Source: Bordetella parapertussis
GTDB taxonomy: Bacteria > Pseudomonadota > Gammaproteobacteria > Burkholderiales > Burkholderiaceae_B
Reading direction: 5' to 3'
NCBI GenBank assembly: GCA_945883615.1
Contig: CAMCYB010000025.1
Coordinates: 1-26,699, forward strand
DNA length: 26,699 nucleotides
The position numbers and the translations under genes are program-made. The stretch's first letter is position 1. Every line of letters begins with the position of its first letter. The notes beneath the pieces are model-generated. The model saw nothing but the letters and a program-made list of their open reading frames with translations. It was not told where the DNA came from and did not search any database. Shown here one piece after another: positions 7,726-14,919 of the stretch.

Positions 7726-8637
7726 TCAACAGTTGAATGATGGCTGAAAAATCAAGGCACCATGGCCTTGATTGCTAAAGGTTTGGTAGAGTTGCTGAGC
7801 CAAAGCGCCCATTGGTACCGCTTGCTTGACACTTTGAGCGGCTGCCGTGGCCAAGCCCACATCTTTAAGCATGAGGTCAGCCCCAAAGCCCCCTGTATAG
7901 TCACGTGCTGCAGGCGCGGTTTCAACTACGCCAGGGTAAGGGTTATAAACCTCAGCGCTCCAGCAACGCCCACTTGATGTGTTAATGATGCCCGCTAAAA
8001 TTTTAGGGGCCATACCGAGTGCGACGCCAAGCGACATTGCCTCGGCCGTACCAATCATTGAAATAGCTAACAACATATTGTTAGCCACTTTAGCCACTTG
8101 ACCATTACCGTTACCACCGCAATGCACAATATTTTTGCCCATCGCTTTCAAGATCGGCTGGGCTTGGGCGAACGCAGCTTCATCGCCCCCAACCATAAAA
8201 GTGAGGGTGCCCGCCTGCGCGCCACCCGTGCCACCTGAAACCGGGGCATCTAGCATCATGCACCCTTTTTCGTAGGCGACTTGAGCGACTTCACGGGCAG
8301 TTTGTGGGTCAATGGTCGAAGCGTCTATTAACAAGCAGGGTAAGACTAGGTATGCAAGCAAACCTGAGTCACCCAAGTAAACAGAGCGCACATGTTTTGG
8401 CTCAGGCAACATCGTTATGATGGCGTCAAACGGTTGATGGGTTTGTGAACTTAAGTCACCCCCTTGCGCCAAACTTTTAATGCTTAGCGCAGCAGTTACT
8501 TCAGCGGGATGCAGCGCGAGTAAGGCCTGAACAGATTTCTCAACGACATCAAATACAACTAAATGATGACCGGCCTTAACAAGATTGCTCGCCATCGGCA
8601 AACCCATGTTGCCTAACCCTATAAAACCAATGCGCAT
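7726..8637 (-). CDS. mmsB: 3-hydroxyisobutyrate dehydrogenase (frameshifted C-terminus)
   Basis: 303 residues as read. It has the NAD-binding GFIGLGNMGLPMASNL at 4-19, the substrate-binding DAPVSGGTGGAQAGTLTFMVG at 130-150, and the catalytic lysine K183 in GQVAKVANNM. This enzyme oxidises 3-hydroxyisobutyrate to methylmalonate semialdehyde in valine breakdown; related beta-hydroxyacid dehydrogenases such as tartronate semialdehyde reductase cannot be fully excluded. The natural tail appears lost: after L295 the current frame gives IFQPSFNC and stops. Inserting one G (TTGAT to TTGGAT, near 7769-7770) restores DFSAIIQLLSKAK with a stop at 7714-7712, the expected ending for the family (308 residues). 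AAGGG lies before the start. The upstream neighbours echA and HMG-CoA lyase fit branched-chain amino acid degradation. Confidence 0.88.
   Translation of the reverse strand: MRIGFIGLGNMGLPMASNLVKAGHHLVVFDVVEKSVQALLALHPAEVTAALSIKSLAQGGDLSSQTHQPFDAIITMLPEPKHVRSVYLGDSGLLAYLVLPCLLIDASTIDPQTAREVAQVAYEKGCMMLDAPVSGGTGGAQAGTLTFMVGGDEAAFAQAQPILKAMGKNIVHCGGNGNGQVAKVANNMLLAISMIGTAEAMSLGVALGMAPKILAGIINTSSGRCWSAEVYNPYPGVVETAPAARDYTGGFGADLMLKDVGLATAAAQSVKQAVPMGALAQQLYQTFSNQGHGALIFQPSFNC
7750..7773. repeat. Perfect 9-bp inverted repeat at the mmsB frameshift
   Basis: AATCAAGGC (7750-7758) and GCCTTGATT (7765-7773) are perfect inverse complements around a 6-base loop. They lie inside the coding part of mmsB, exactly where one base appears to be missing. 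The base needed to restore the frame would break the perfection of the right arm. Confidence 0.85.
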
Positions 8638-8722
8638 AATGTTTACCCTTTCAGCTACAAATGATCAACCTACGCGCGAATGAAAGCCTTTAAAAACATA
8701 TCACGCGAGGCTATTTTCTTTT

Positions 8723-9499
8723 TTATTTATTCGTAAAGACAGGCGGCCTTTTTTCTGTGAAAGCTGTCATACCTTCTTTTTGGTCATCGGTTGAGAACGT
8801 TGAATGAAATAAACGACGTTCAAAATGCACACCTTCATGCAAGGTTGTCTCATAGGCTAAGTTGACAGCCTCTTTGGCCATCATCAACATTGGCAAAGAA
8901 AAGCTTGCCATTTTATTTGCGGTTGCCATGGCGTCTTCGAGCAGCTTATCGGCAGGCACCACACGCGTCACTAAGCCACTGCGTTCGGCCTCTTGAGCGT
9001 CCATCATGCGACCCGTTAAAACCATTTCCATCGCTTTAGATTTTCCGACAAAGCGGGTCAGACGTTGTGACCCACCCGCACCGGGAATGGTACCTATCGT
9101 GATTTCAGGCTGACCAAATTTTGCATTGTCAGCGGCTATGATCAAGTCACACATCATGGCCAATTCGCAACCACCCCCTAAAGCGTAACCTGCAACGGCA
9201 GCAATAATAGGCTTACGACATGTGGCAACACGTTCCCATGTTTTAGTAATGAAATCTGCTTTGTACACATCCATATAAGACCAATCTTTCATGGCTTTAA
9301 TATCTGCACCTGCCGCAAACGCTTTTTCACTGCCCGTCAACACAATCGCGGCGATGTTGTCATCGGCTTCAAGTTGATTCAACGCATGCATAAGTTCAGC
9401 AGTTAATTCGGGGCTTAAAGCATTCAGTGCTTTGGGGCGATTTAACGTGATCAAACCCACTTTGCCACGCGTTTCAAACAAAATATTTTCATAAGTCAT
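8723..9499 (-). CDS. Enoyl-CoA hydratase (crotonase family)
   Basis: 258 residues, normal single-domain crotonase length. The oxyanion-hole elements are [10 protein letters not shown] (61-70) and [15 protein letters not shown] (104-118). The two catalytic glutamates of true hydratases are both present, E112 in GGGCEL and E132 in [20 protein letters not shown]. It should add water across 2-enoyl-CoA. Placed between HMG-CoA lyase and 3-hydroxyisobutyrate dehydrogenase it may act on methacrylyl-CoA or another branched-chain intermediate, but it closely resembles short-chain hydratases of fatty-acid and phenylacetate pathways, so the substrate is not settled. A GGAG ribosome site lies 10 bases before ATG. 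There is an 85-base gap to mmsB downstream. Confidence 0.9.
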   Translation of the reverse strand: MTYENILFETRGKVGLITLNRPKALNALSPELTAELMHALNQLEADDNIAAIVLTGSEKAFAAGADIKAMKDWSYMDVYKADFITKTWERVATCRKPIIAAVAGYALGGGCELAMMCDLIIAADNAKFGQPEITIGTIPGAGGSQRLTRFVGKSKAMEMVLTGRMMDAQEAERSGLVTRVVPADKLLEDAMATANKMASFSLPMLMMAKEAVNLAYETTLHEGVHFERRLFHSTFSTDDQKEGMTAFTEKRPPVFTNK

Positions 9500-9613
9500 T
9501 TTATAGATGCTCCGTTTTGATTAAATTTAATACTGTATGGTTGTGACGGCGTCAGGTTAAATCTATTTTTTCTTAAACTCATTCAAACTACACATAATGG
9601 TGATGGCATCTGC

Positions 9614-9683
9614 TGTGCTCACTTAACTCTGCTCACTTAACTCTGCTCACTTAACTCTGCTCATTTAACACTAATTACTTAAC
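9614..9683. repeat. 14-bp tandem repeat, about five units
   Basis: The unit TCTGCTCACTTAAC occurs perfectly at 9628-9641 and 9642-9655, with one mismatch at 9614-9627 (TGTG...) and at 9656-9669 (CATTTAAC), and a decayed copy ending TTACTTAAC at 9670-9683. It fills the 245-base gap between the HMG-CoA lyase stop and the enoyl-CoA hydratase start. No promoter or hairpin is obvious in it. It looks like a minisatellite grown by slippage. Confidence 0.9.
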
Positions 9684-9744
9684 GCTTCATTATTATCCCA
9701 AAGCTGAACAAAAAGGGTGTGAAATTCATGACCTAGGGCTTCCC

Positions 9745-10680
9745 CTAAATAACGGTATTTATTAGGCTTGGCTGATTTGCCAAAAAGGCTCTGCCCGCTT
9801 TGGAATGATTGGGGCGATTGATGGCTTGAGTAATAAATGCGCCAACGCGGGCGACTTCCTCAAACTTTACCCCAGTCTCAATGCCCAAACCCGTTAACAG
9901 ATACACCACATCTTCGGTCGCGACATTACCGGTTGCACCTTTGGCATAAGGGCAACCACCCAGACCAGCGATAGATGAATGAAAAATGCTGATGCCCATT
10001 TCAAGTGCGGCATAGATATTGGCTAAGGCTTGCCCATATGTGTCATGAAAGTGACCGGAAAATTGTACGTTAGGCAGAGCTGCTTGCAATGTTGCAAACA
10101 CAGTTTTGACACGACCTGCAGTACCCACACCAATCGTGTCAGCAATATCAATTTCATCACACCCTAAGTCGACCATTTTTCGGGCAACATAAAGCACTTG
10201 GCTAGGTGTTACCTCACCTTGATAGGGGCAACCCAAAGAGCAGGGTATGCTGCCGCGCAACCGAATGCCATCACGTTTTGCCGCCCTTGCAACAGGCTCA
10301 AAGCGGGCGATTGACTCATCAATACTGCAATTGATATTTTTTTGTGCAAATGCTTCAGATGCTGAAGAAAAAATAACCACTTCATCGGCGCCCGCTAATA
10401 ATGCTTTTTCATAGCCTTGCATATTTGGAACCAAAACGGAATAGAGAGTGCCAGGCCGACGCGCAATACCTGCCATGACCGCATCGCTACCTGCCATTTG
10501 CGGCACCCACTTAGGCGAAACAAACGCAGCGGCTTCAATATTTGGTAAACCCGCTTGTGTGAGACGATTAATCAATTCAATTTTAATATCGTTGGCGACA
10601 AAGTCTTTTTCATTTTGCAAGCCATCACGTGGGCCGACTTCTACAAGCTTAACTTTTTTAGGTATTAGATTTGTATTCAT
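9745..10680 (-). CDS. mvaB: Hydroxymethylglutaryl-CoA lyase
   Basis: 311 residues, a DRE-TIM barrel enzyme. Visible features are VEVGPRDGLQNE with the catalytic/metal R18 and D19, the metal-binding SGHFHDTYGQALAN with H210 and H212, and the signature loop SIAGLGGCPYAKGATGN carrying catalytic C243 and a metal-binding Asn. This loop separates it from isopropylmalate and homocitrate synthases. It splits HMG-CoA into acetoacetate and acetyl-CoA, the last step of leucine breakdown. It is the first gene of a leftward trio with echA and mmsB, divergent from trpG across 201 bases. The ribosome site is weak. Confidence 0.93.
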   Translation of the reverse strand: MNTNLIPKKVKLVEVGPRDGLQNEKDFVANDIKIELINRLTQAGLPNIEAAAFVSPKWVPQMAGSDAVMAGIARRPGTLYSVLVPNMQGYEKALLAGADEVVIFSSASEAFAQKNINCSIDESIARFEPVARAAKRDGIRLRGSIPCSLGCPYQGEVTPSQVLYVARKMVDLGCDEIDIADTIGVGTAGRVKTVFATLQAALPNVQFSGHFHDTYGQALANIYAALEMGISIFHSSIAGLGGCPYAKGATGNVATEDVVYLLTGLGIETGVKFEEVARVGAFITQAINRPNHSKAGRAFLANQPSLINTVI

Positions 10681-10881
10681 GTTGATTTAAAGCCATTCGA
10701 AAAAAATACAAGCAATGGGCATACGGGGGCATACGAGGGCACTCGTTGACCTAACTGTAACTGAATGATGACGACCCCATCTGATTGCTCAAGACTTAAC
10801 GGGGTATCAGTCATGTGACGCTAAGCACTGTTAAAATCGGTTAACCTTTCGTGAGAAAAAGGCAAAACCGGAAGATGCGCC
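10681..10881. promoter_or_regulatory. Divergent intergenic region between HMG-CoA lyase and trpG
   Basis: This gap must hold promoters for both directions. On the rightward strand TAAAAT at 10832-10837 is a fair -10 but has no good -35 at normal distance; GGTTAA(CC) follows it at 10839-10846. CCGGAAGATGCGCC supplies the trpG ribosome site. A short imperfect repetition (GGGCATACGG, GGGCATACGA, GGGCACTCG) lies around 10716-10746. I see no Trp-codon-rich leader peptide. Confidence 0.3.
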
Positions 10882-11475
10882 ATGTTACTAATGATCGATA
10901 ATTACGACTCGTTTACCTACAATTTAGTGCAATATTTTGGTGAGTTGGGTGCTAACGTTCAGGTTTACCGTAACGATCAAATCACGCTTGAACAAATTGA
11001 CGCGCTTGCACCCGACTTGATCTGCATTTCACCAGGCCCCTGCTCACCCGCTGAAGCTGGGGTATCAATAGATGTCATTAAGCGTTACGCTGGCAAAGTA
11101 CCTATTTTGGGTGTGTGCCTTGGGCACCAAGCCATCGGTGCTGCGTTTGGTGGCCATGTTGTGCGCGCTAAAGAAATTATGCATGGCAAAACGTCACCCA
11201 TTACGCATCAACAATCTGATGTGTTCGCAGGTTTACCTTCGCCGTTTATGGTGACGCGCTACCATTCTTTAGCGATTGAGCGCTCGACGCTACCCGAATC
11301 ATTAATCATTACCGCGCAAACACCTGACGGTGAAATTATGGGTGTACGCCATCGTCAATTGCCTATTTACGGTGTGCAGTTTCATCCTGAATCAGTACTG
11401 AGTGAGCACGGCCACGCTTTGTTAAATAATTTTTTAACCATGAACCACCATCATCAAGAACAGGCTTTTGTATGA
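10882..11475 (+). CDS. trpG: Anthranilate synthase component II (glutamine amidotransferase)
   Basis: 197 residues, a class I glutamine amidotransferase. The catalytic triad is clear: C79 in [12 protein letters not shown], and H168 and E170 in [14 protein letters not shown]; the oxyanion loop [12 protein letters not shown] lies at 49-60. It supplies ammonia to TrpE; in some bacteria the same subunit (PabA) also serves folate synthesis. The strong similarity to TrpG/PabA and the directly following trpD and trpC support TrpG. The ribosome site is GGAAG. The stop overlaps the trpD start as ATGA (11472-11475). Its partner trpE lies 3.2 kb away. Confidence 0.94.
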   Translation: MLLMIDNYDSFTYNLVQYFGELGANVQVYRNDQITLEQIDALAPDLICISPGPCSPAEAGVSIDVIKRYAGKVPILGVCLGHQAIGAAFGGHVVRAKEIMHGKTSPITHQQSDVFAGLPSPFMVTRYHSLAIERSTLPESLIITAQTPDGEIMGVRHRQLPIYGVQFHPESVLSEHGHALLNNFLTMNHHHQEQAFV

Positions 11476-12500
11476 TTACGCCCGCCCAAGCGCTCTCACG
11501 CTGTATTGAGCATCGCGAAATTTTTCATGATGAAATGTTGCATCTTATGCGTATGCTGATGCGTGGTGACATGTCACCTACACTTGCAGCCGCTCTTCTT
11601 ATGGGTTTAAGAGTTAAAAAAGAAACGGTTGGTGAAATCACCGCTGCAGCTATTGTGATGCGCGAGTTTGCAACCCCAGTGGTGACGCCTAACCCACAAG
11701 ACTTGCTCGATATGTGTGGCACCGGTGGCGATGGCAGCAGCACATTTAATATTTCAACCACAGCCATGTTTGTTGCCGCCGCAGCGGGCGTGCCCATCGC
11801 CAAGCATGGCGGTCGCAGCGCCTCATCACCCAGTGGCAGCGTTGACATGATCGAAGCGTTGGGTGCACGTATTGACCTCACCCCTGAACAAATCGCTGAG
11901 TGCATTTTGCAAACAGGTATTGGGTTTATGTTTGCCCAAGCGCATCATTCGGCCATGAAACATGTTGCGCCCGTCAGACGTGAGTTAGGGGTACGCACCA
12001 TTTTTAACATTTTAGGCCCACTGACCAACCCAGCCCATGCTGCGAACCAAATGATGGGTGTATTCCACGCTGACTTAGTCGGTATTCAGGTTCGGGTTTT
12101 AAAGTCTTTAGGTTCCCGACACGTCTTAATTGTTCATGGCCGAGACGGTATGGACGAAGCCACACTGGGCGCCGCTACGCTTGTCGGTGAACTCAAAGAC
12201 GGTCAAATTTCTGAATATGAAATACACCCCGAAGACTTTGGTTTAGATATGATTTCTAACCGTAGTATTCGGGTCAACACGAAAGAAGAATCTAAACAAC
12301 GGGTGCTTGACGCATTGAACAATGTACCGGGAACGGCGCGCGACATCGTTGCACTAAACGCCGGCTTAGCCATCTATGCGGGCAACCGCGCCGAATCAAT
12401 CGCTGATGGTTTGGCTCAAGCGCGTGAGCTGATCGCCAGCGGTGCGGCTCGCGCAAAACTAGAGCATTTTTGTATAACCACTCAAAAGTTGGCCGCATGA
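11472..12500 (+). CDS. trpD: Anthranilate phosphoribosyltransferase
   Basis: 342 residues. The PRPP-binding loop GTGGDG is at 83-88, followed by STFNIST and the [20 protein letters not shown] region at 111-130; a later [22 protein letters not shown] stretch is also typical. It joins anthranilate to phosphoribosyl pyrophosphate in tryptophan synthesis. The flexible loop usually reads SSKSGSAD; here it is SSPSGSVD, a small departure from the common form. It is coupled by ATGA overlaps to trpG before (11472) and trpC after (12497). Confidence 0.95.
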   Translation: MITPAQALSRCIEHREIFHDEMLHLMRMLMRGDMSPTLAAALLMGLRVKKETVGEITAAAIVMREFATPVVTPNPQDLLDMCGTGGDGSSTFNISTTAMFVAAAAGVPIAKHGGRSASSPSGSVDMIEALGARIDLTPEQIAECILQTGIGFMFAQAHHSAMKHVAPVRRELGVRTIFNILGPLTNPAHAANQMMGVFHADLVGIQVRVLKSLGSRHVLIVHGRDGMDEATLGAATLVGELKDGQISEYEIHPEDFGLDMISNRSIRVNTKEESKQRVLDALNNVPGTARDIVALNAGLAIYAGNRAESIADGLAQARELIASGAARAKLEHFCITTQKLAA

Positions 12501-13285
12501 GCGATATCTTAGAAAAAATACTGGCCGTAAAGGTTCAAGAAATTATTGCTTCACGGGCCTTGCGTAGCGAGGGTGATTTGTTGCGCGAGGCTCAGGCCCG
12601 CGACGATATTCGCGGTTTTGCCCAAGCTATTGAAAACAAAATCGCCTCTGGCAAACCTGGCGTGATTGCTGAAATAAAAAAAGCTTCCCCATCAAAGGGT
12701 GTTTTTAAAGAAAACTTTCACCCAGCAGAAATTGCAGCGTCATATGCCGCGGGTGGGGCTGCCTGCTTATCTGTTTTAACTGACATGCAATTTTTTCATG
12801 GGTCACAAGATCATTTGCGCCAAGCGCGTGCAGCCTGCGCACTTCCCATACTGCGTAAAGATTTCATGATCGACCCCTACCAAATTGTGGCGGCTCGCGC
12901 GATGGGGGCTGATTGCGTGTTGTTGATCGTGGCGGCACTTGATCAGTCTCTAATGCTTGACTTAGAAGCCTGTGCCCTTTCGCTTGATATGGATGTACTC
13001 GTTGAAATACACGACGCGAGCGAACTTGATCGCGCACTTGAACTGAAAACAAACTTATTAGGCATCAACAATCGTAATTTACGTACGTTTGAAACTTCAC
13101 TACAAAACACGATAGATTTGTTGCCCCGTGTACCCGCGGGCAAGCGAGTGGTGACAGAAAGCGGTATTTTTACCCGAGAAGACATGGCGTTGATGCGCAG
13201 TCATGACGTCAATGCTTTTTTAGTGGGTGAAGCTTTTATGCGAGCCCCCGACCCAGGGGTCGAGCTGGCTCGCCTCATTGCTTAA
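12497..13285 (+). CDS. trpC: Indole-3-glycerol phosphate synthase
   Basis: 262 residues from the ATG at 12497, which overlaps the trpD stop as ATGA. The frame is open nine codons further upstream, but the coupled start matches the family opening ([12 protein letters not shown]). TIM-barrel catalytic features: [13 protein letters not shown] with E59 and K61, [25 protein letters not shown] with K121, [16 protein letters not shown] and VTESGIF. It closes the indole ring from CdRP. It is monofunctional (no TrpF part). No other trp genes follow; trpF, trpB and trpA must be elsewhere. Confidence 0.95.
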   Translation: MSDILEKILAVKVQEIIASRALRSEGDLLREAQARDDIRGFAQAIENKIASGKPGVIAEIKKASPSKGVFKENFHPAEIAASYAAGGAACLSVLTDMQFFHGSQDHLRQARAACALPILRKDFMIDPYQIVAARAMGADCVLLIVAALDQSLMLDLEACALSLDMDVLVEIHDASELDRALELKTNLLGINNRNLRTFETSLQNTIDLLPRVPAGKRVVTESGIFTREDMALMRSHDVNAFLVGEAFMRAPDPGVELARLIA

Positions 13286-13318
13286 AGTCAAATGACACGT
13301 TGTCACAATAAATGACTT
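13285..13318. terminator. Nested hairpin between convergent trpC and DUF2892 genes
   Basis: An outer stem AAGTCA/TGACTT (13285-13290 with 13313-13318) encloses an inner stem TGACA-CGT-TGTCA (13293-13305). It sits exactly in the 42-base gap between two convergent genes, where a bidirectional terminator is expected. There is no clean T-run, so it may instead be a weak or Rho-assisted site. Confidence 0.4.
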
Positions 13319-13327
13319 ATTTGTGGT

Positions 13328-13522
13328 TCAGCTCTTTTTAAGTGGGCAAGTGCTTGCGCCAAAAATTGAGTAGGCTGGGCACACTTTAAAAATGCCCGTC
13401 AAGAGTGGTACAACCCCGATCCAACCCCAAATACCAATGGTCTGGTTTAAGGTCAAACCAATTAAAACTAAACCCGCAAGAATGCGAATAGTGCGATCAA
13501 CCGTTCCGACATTTACTTTCAT
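13328..13522 (-). CDS. DUF2892 (YgaP-like) small inner-membrane protein
   Basis: 64 residues, beginning MKVNVGTVDRTIRILAG and ending in a short tail with CPAYSIFGASTCPL. There are two transmembrane stretches, about 10-27 and 30-48. This DUF2892 module is found alone or fused to rhodanese domains (YgaP) and often near sulfide or persulfide genes. Its two cysteines, C49 and C59, lie in the loop after the second helix as usual for the family. A good AAAGGAG site precedes the ATG. It lies 56 bases behind the ArsR-type regulator and is probably co-transcribed with it. Its role is unproven; involvement in sulfur handling is inferred from context. Confidence 0.85.
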   Translation of the reverse strand: MKVNVGTVDRTIRILAGLVLIGLTLNQTIGIWGWIGVVPLLTGIFKVCPAYSIFGASTCPLKKS

Positions 13523-13578
13523 TTATGTGACTCCTTTAGAGCACCGTAATAAAAAATTCAAGCGCCAACACGACAAAA

Positions 13579-13899
13579 CTATTTTTTGTCACAGTAAAAA
13601 CGATGCAGTGTTTGCATAACACCCACCACTTCAGGGCTTGATAAGGTGTAATAAATAAACTTACCTGCACGCCGCGTCGACACTAAGCCCTCATCGCGTA
13701 ACACGCCCAACTGTTGTGACAGAGTCGGTTGACGTATTTCTGTTATGGCTTCTAACTCGCTTACGTTTAACTCTGTGTTGATTAACTGACACATTAAAAG
13801 CAAACGGTCTTCGTTAGCCATGACCTTAAGCAGGCTACACGCTTGTGATGCAGACTCGCGTAAATCGTCAATGGCTTCGGTTGTGAGTAAAACGCTCAT
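13579..13899 (-). CDS. bigR: BigR/SqrR-like ArsR-family persulfide-responsive regulator
   Basis: 106 residues with an ArsR winged helix-turn-helix; the recognition part reads ITEIRQPTLSQQLGVLRDEG and is followed by a beta-wing (RAGKFIYYTL). Two cysteines occupy the BigR/SqrR places: C37 in NEDRLLLMCQL and C103 in the final helix (HRFYCDKK). In those proteins the pair forms a di- or tetrasulfide with reactive sulfur species and releases DNA. A third cysteine, C21, is extra. Metal-binding ELCVC motifs of ArsR/SmtB are absent. It is divergent from the persulfide-dioxygenase-like gene, the normal target of BigR, which supports the call strongly. The symbol follows family resemblance. Confidence 0.85.
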   Translation of the reverse strand: MSVLLTTEAIDDLRESASQACSLLKVMANEDRLLLMCQLINTELNVSELEAITEIRQPTLSQQLGVLRDEGLVSTRRAGKFIYYTLSSPEVVGVMQTLHRFYCDKK

Positions 13900-13989
13900 A
13901 ATTGGGTCTCGCTGTAAATCGGCTCAGTAGAGCTCTATATTAGATATTTTTTATTATATTTACAAACACTTCATAAATCAATAAAATGT

Positions 13990-14001
13990 TATATCGATAT
14001 A
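13990..14001. promoter_or_regulatory. Candidate operator palindrome in the BigR/dioxygenase gap
   Basis: TATATCGATATA is a perfect 12-base palindrome about 40 bases before the dioxygenase ATG, in a very AT-rich 142-base divergent gap. A second AT-rich stretch with TATATTAGATAT lies near 13936-13947. BigR binds AT-rich inverted repeats over the -10 region of its operon. Assigning this palindrome as the operator is an inference. Confidence 0.4.
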
Positions 14002-14041
14002 TTAAGATTTAGATAATTGACGTTTTACAAGGAAATTAACC

Positions 14042-14908
14042 ATGACCACCTTACGCTGCCAACCTTTTTATGACCCCGCCACCTTCACTTACACCTATGT
14101 AGTTGATGCAGGCCCTGGCTCTGCCTGCGCAATCATTGACTCAGTGCTTGATTTTGACCCGAAGTCTGGTCGTACGGGCACTGACTCGGCTGATGCCGTA
14201 GTGGCTTATGTTAATGAAAACAATCTTAAAACCGAGTGGCTGTTAGAAACCCACGCGCACGCAGACCATTTTTCAGCTGCACCCTACCTTAAGCGTCAAC
14301 TGGGTGGAAAAATAGCCATTGGCGAGGCGATTAAAACCGTACAAGGCGTTTTTAAAAAGCTCTTTAACCTTGAGCCTGCGTTTGCGCTTGATGGCTCACA
14401 GTTTGACTACCTTTTTAAAGCAGATGAGCACTTCACCATTGGTGAGATCAAAGCCCAAGCATGGCACGTACCGGGTCATACACCCGCTGACATGGCCTAC
14501 ATCGTAAATCACGACACCGTTTTTGTGGGTGACACCATCTTTTTACCTGATGTGGGCTCTGCACGGTGTGACTTTCCTGGTGGCGATGCCAAAATGCTTT
14601 ATGCCTCGGTCAAGCGTTTACTGGCTTTGCCTGACGACACCAAACTGATGATGTGCCACGACTACCCACCTGCTACACGGGCAGCCAAGCCACAAACCAC
14701 CGTTGCTGATCAACGGGCGCATAACATTCACTTGCATGACGGGGTGAGTGAAGCAGAGTTTGTTGCCATGCGAAGCAAACGCGACGCCACACTTGATATG
14801 CCCACATTGATTTTGCCCGCCATTCAGGTCAACATTCGTGCAGGCCACATGCCACCGGCTGAAGACAATGGGGTACAGTATTTAAAAATACCTCTCAATG
14901 CGGTGTAA
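14042..14908 (+). CDS. Persulfide dioxygenase-type metallo-beta-lactamase fold protein (Blh/ETHE1-like)
   Basis: 288 residues. Metal ligands are in place: ETHAHADHFSAAPYL (H71, H73, D75, H76), PGHTPADM (H146), VFVGDTIFLPDVGSARCDFP (D164) and MMCHDYPP (H206). The DVGSARCDFPGGD segment and the CHDY motif are characteristic of the ETHE1/Blh persulfide dioxygenases, which oxidise glutathione persulfide to sulfite with a single iron, rather than of glyoxalase II. A GGAA ribosome site precedes the ATG. The divergent BigR-like regulator argues that it is induced by sulfide or polysulfide. The PPK2 gene starts 11 bases after the stop. The cytoplasmic location is inferred from the absence of a signal peptide. 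Confidence 0.88.
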   Translation: MTTLRCQPFYDPATFTYTYVVDAGPGSACAIIDSVLDFDPKSGRTGTDSADAVVAYVNENNLKTEWLLETHAHADHFSAAPYLKRQLGGKIAIGEAIKTVQGVFKKLFNLEPAFALDGSQFDYLFKADEHFTIGEIKAQAWHVPGHTPADMAYIVNHDTVFVGDTIFLPDVGSARCDFPGGDAKMLYASVKRLLALPDDTKLMMCHDYPPATRAAKPQTTVADQRAHNIHLHDGVSEAEFVAMRSKRDATLDMPTLILPAIQVNIRAGHMPPAEDNGVQYLKIPLNAV

Positions 14909-14919
14909 TAAGGTAGCCT

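Noticed and set aside
9614..9683. The 14-bp repeats as a possible CRISPR array
   Set aside because: Units are directly adjacent with no spacers and are too short for CRISPR repeats; no cas genes are present.
10681..10881. A tryptophan leader peptide and attenuator before trpG
   Set aside because: No short frame with adjacent Trp codons and no pair of competing hairpins with a T-run could be seen.
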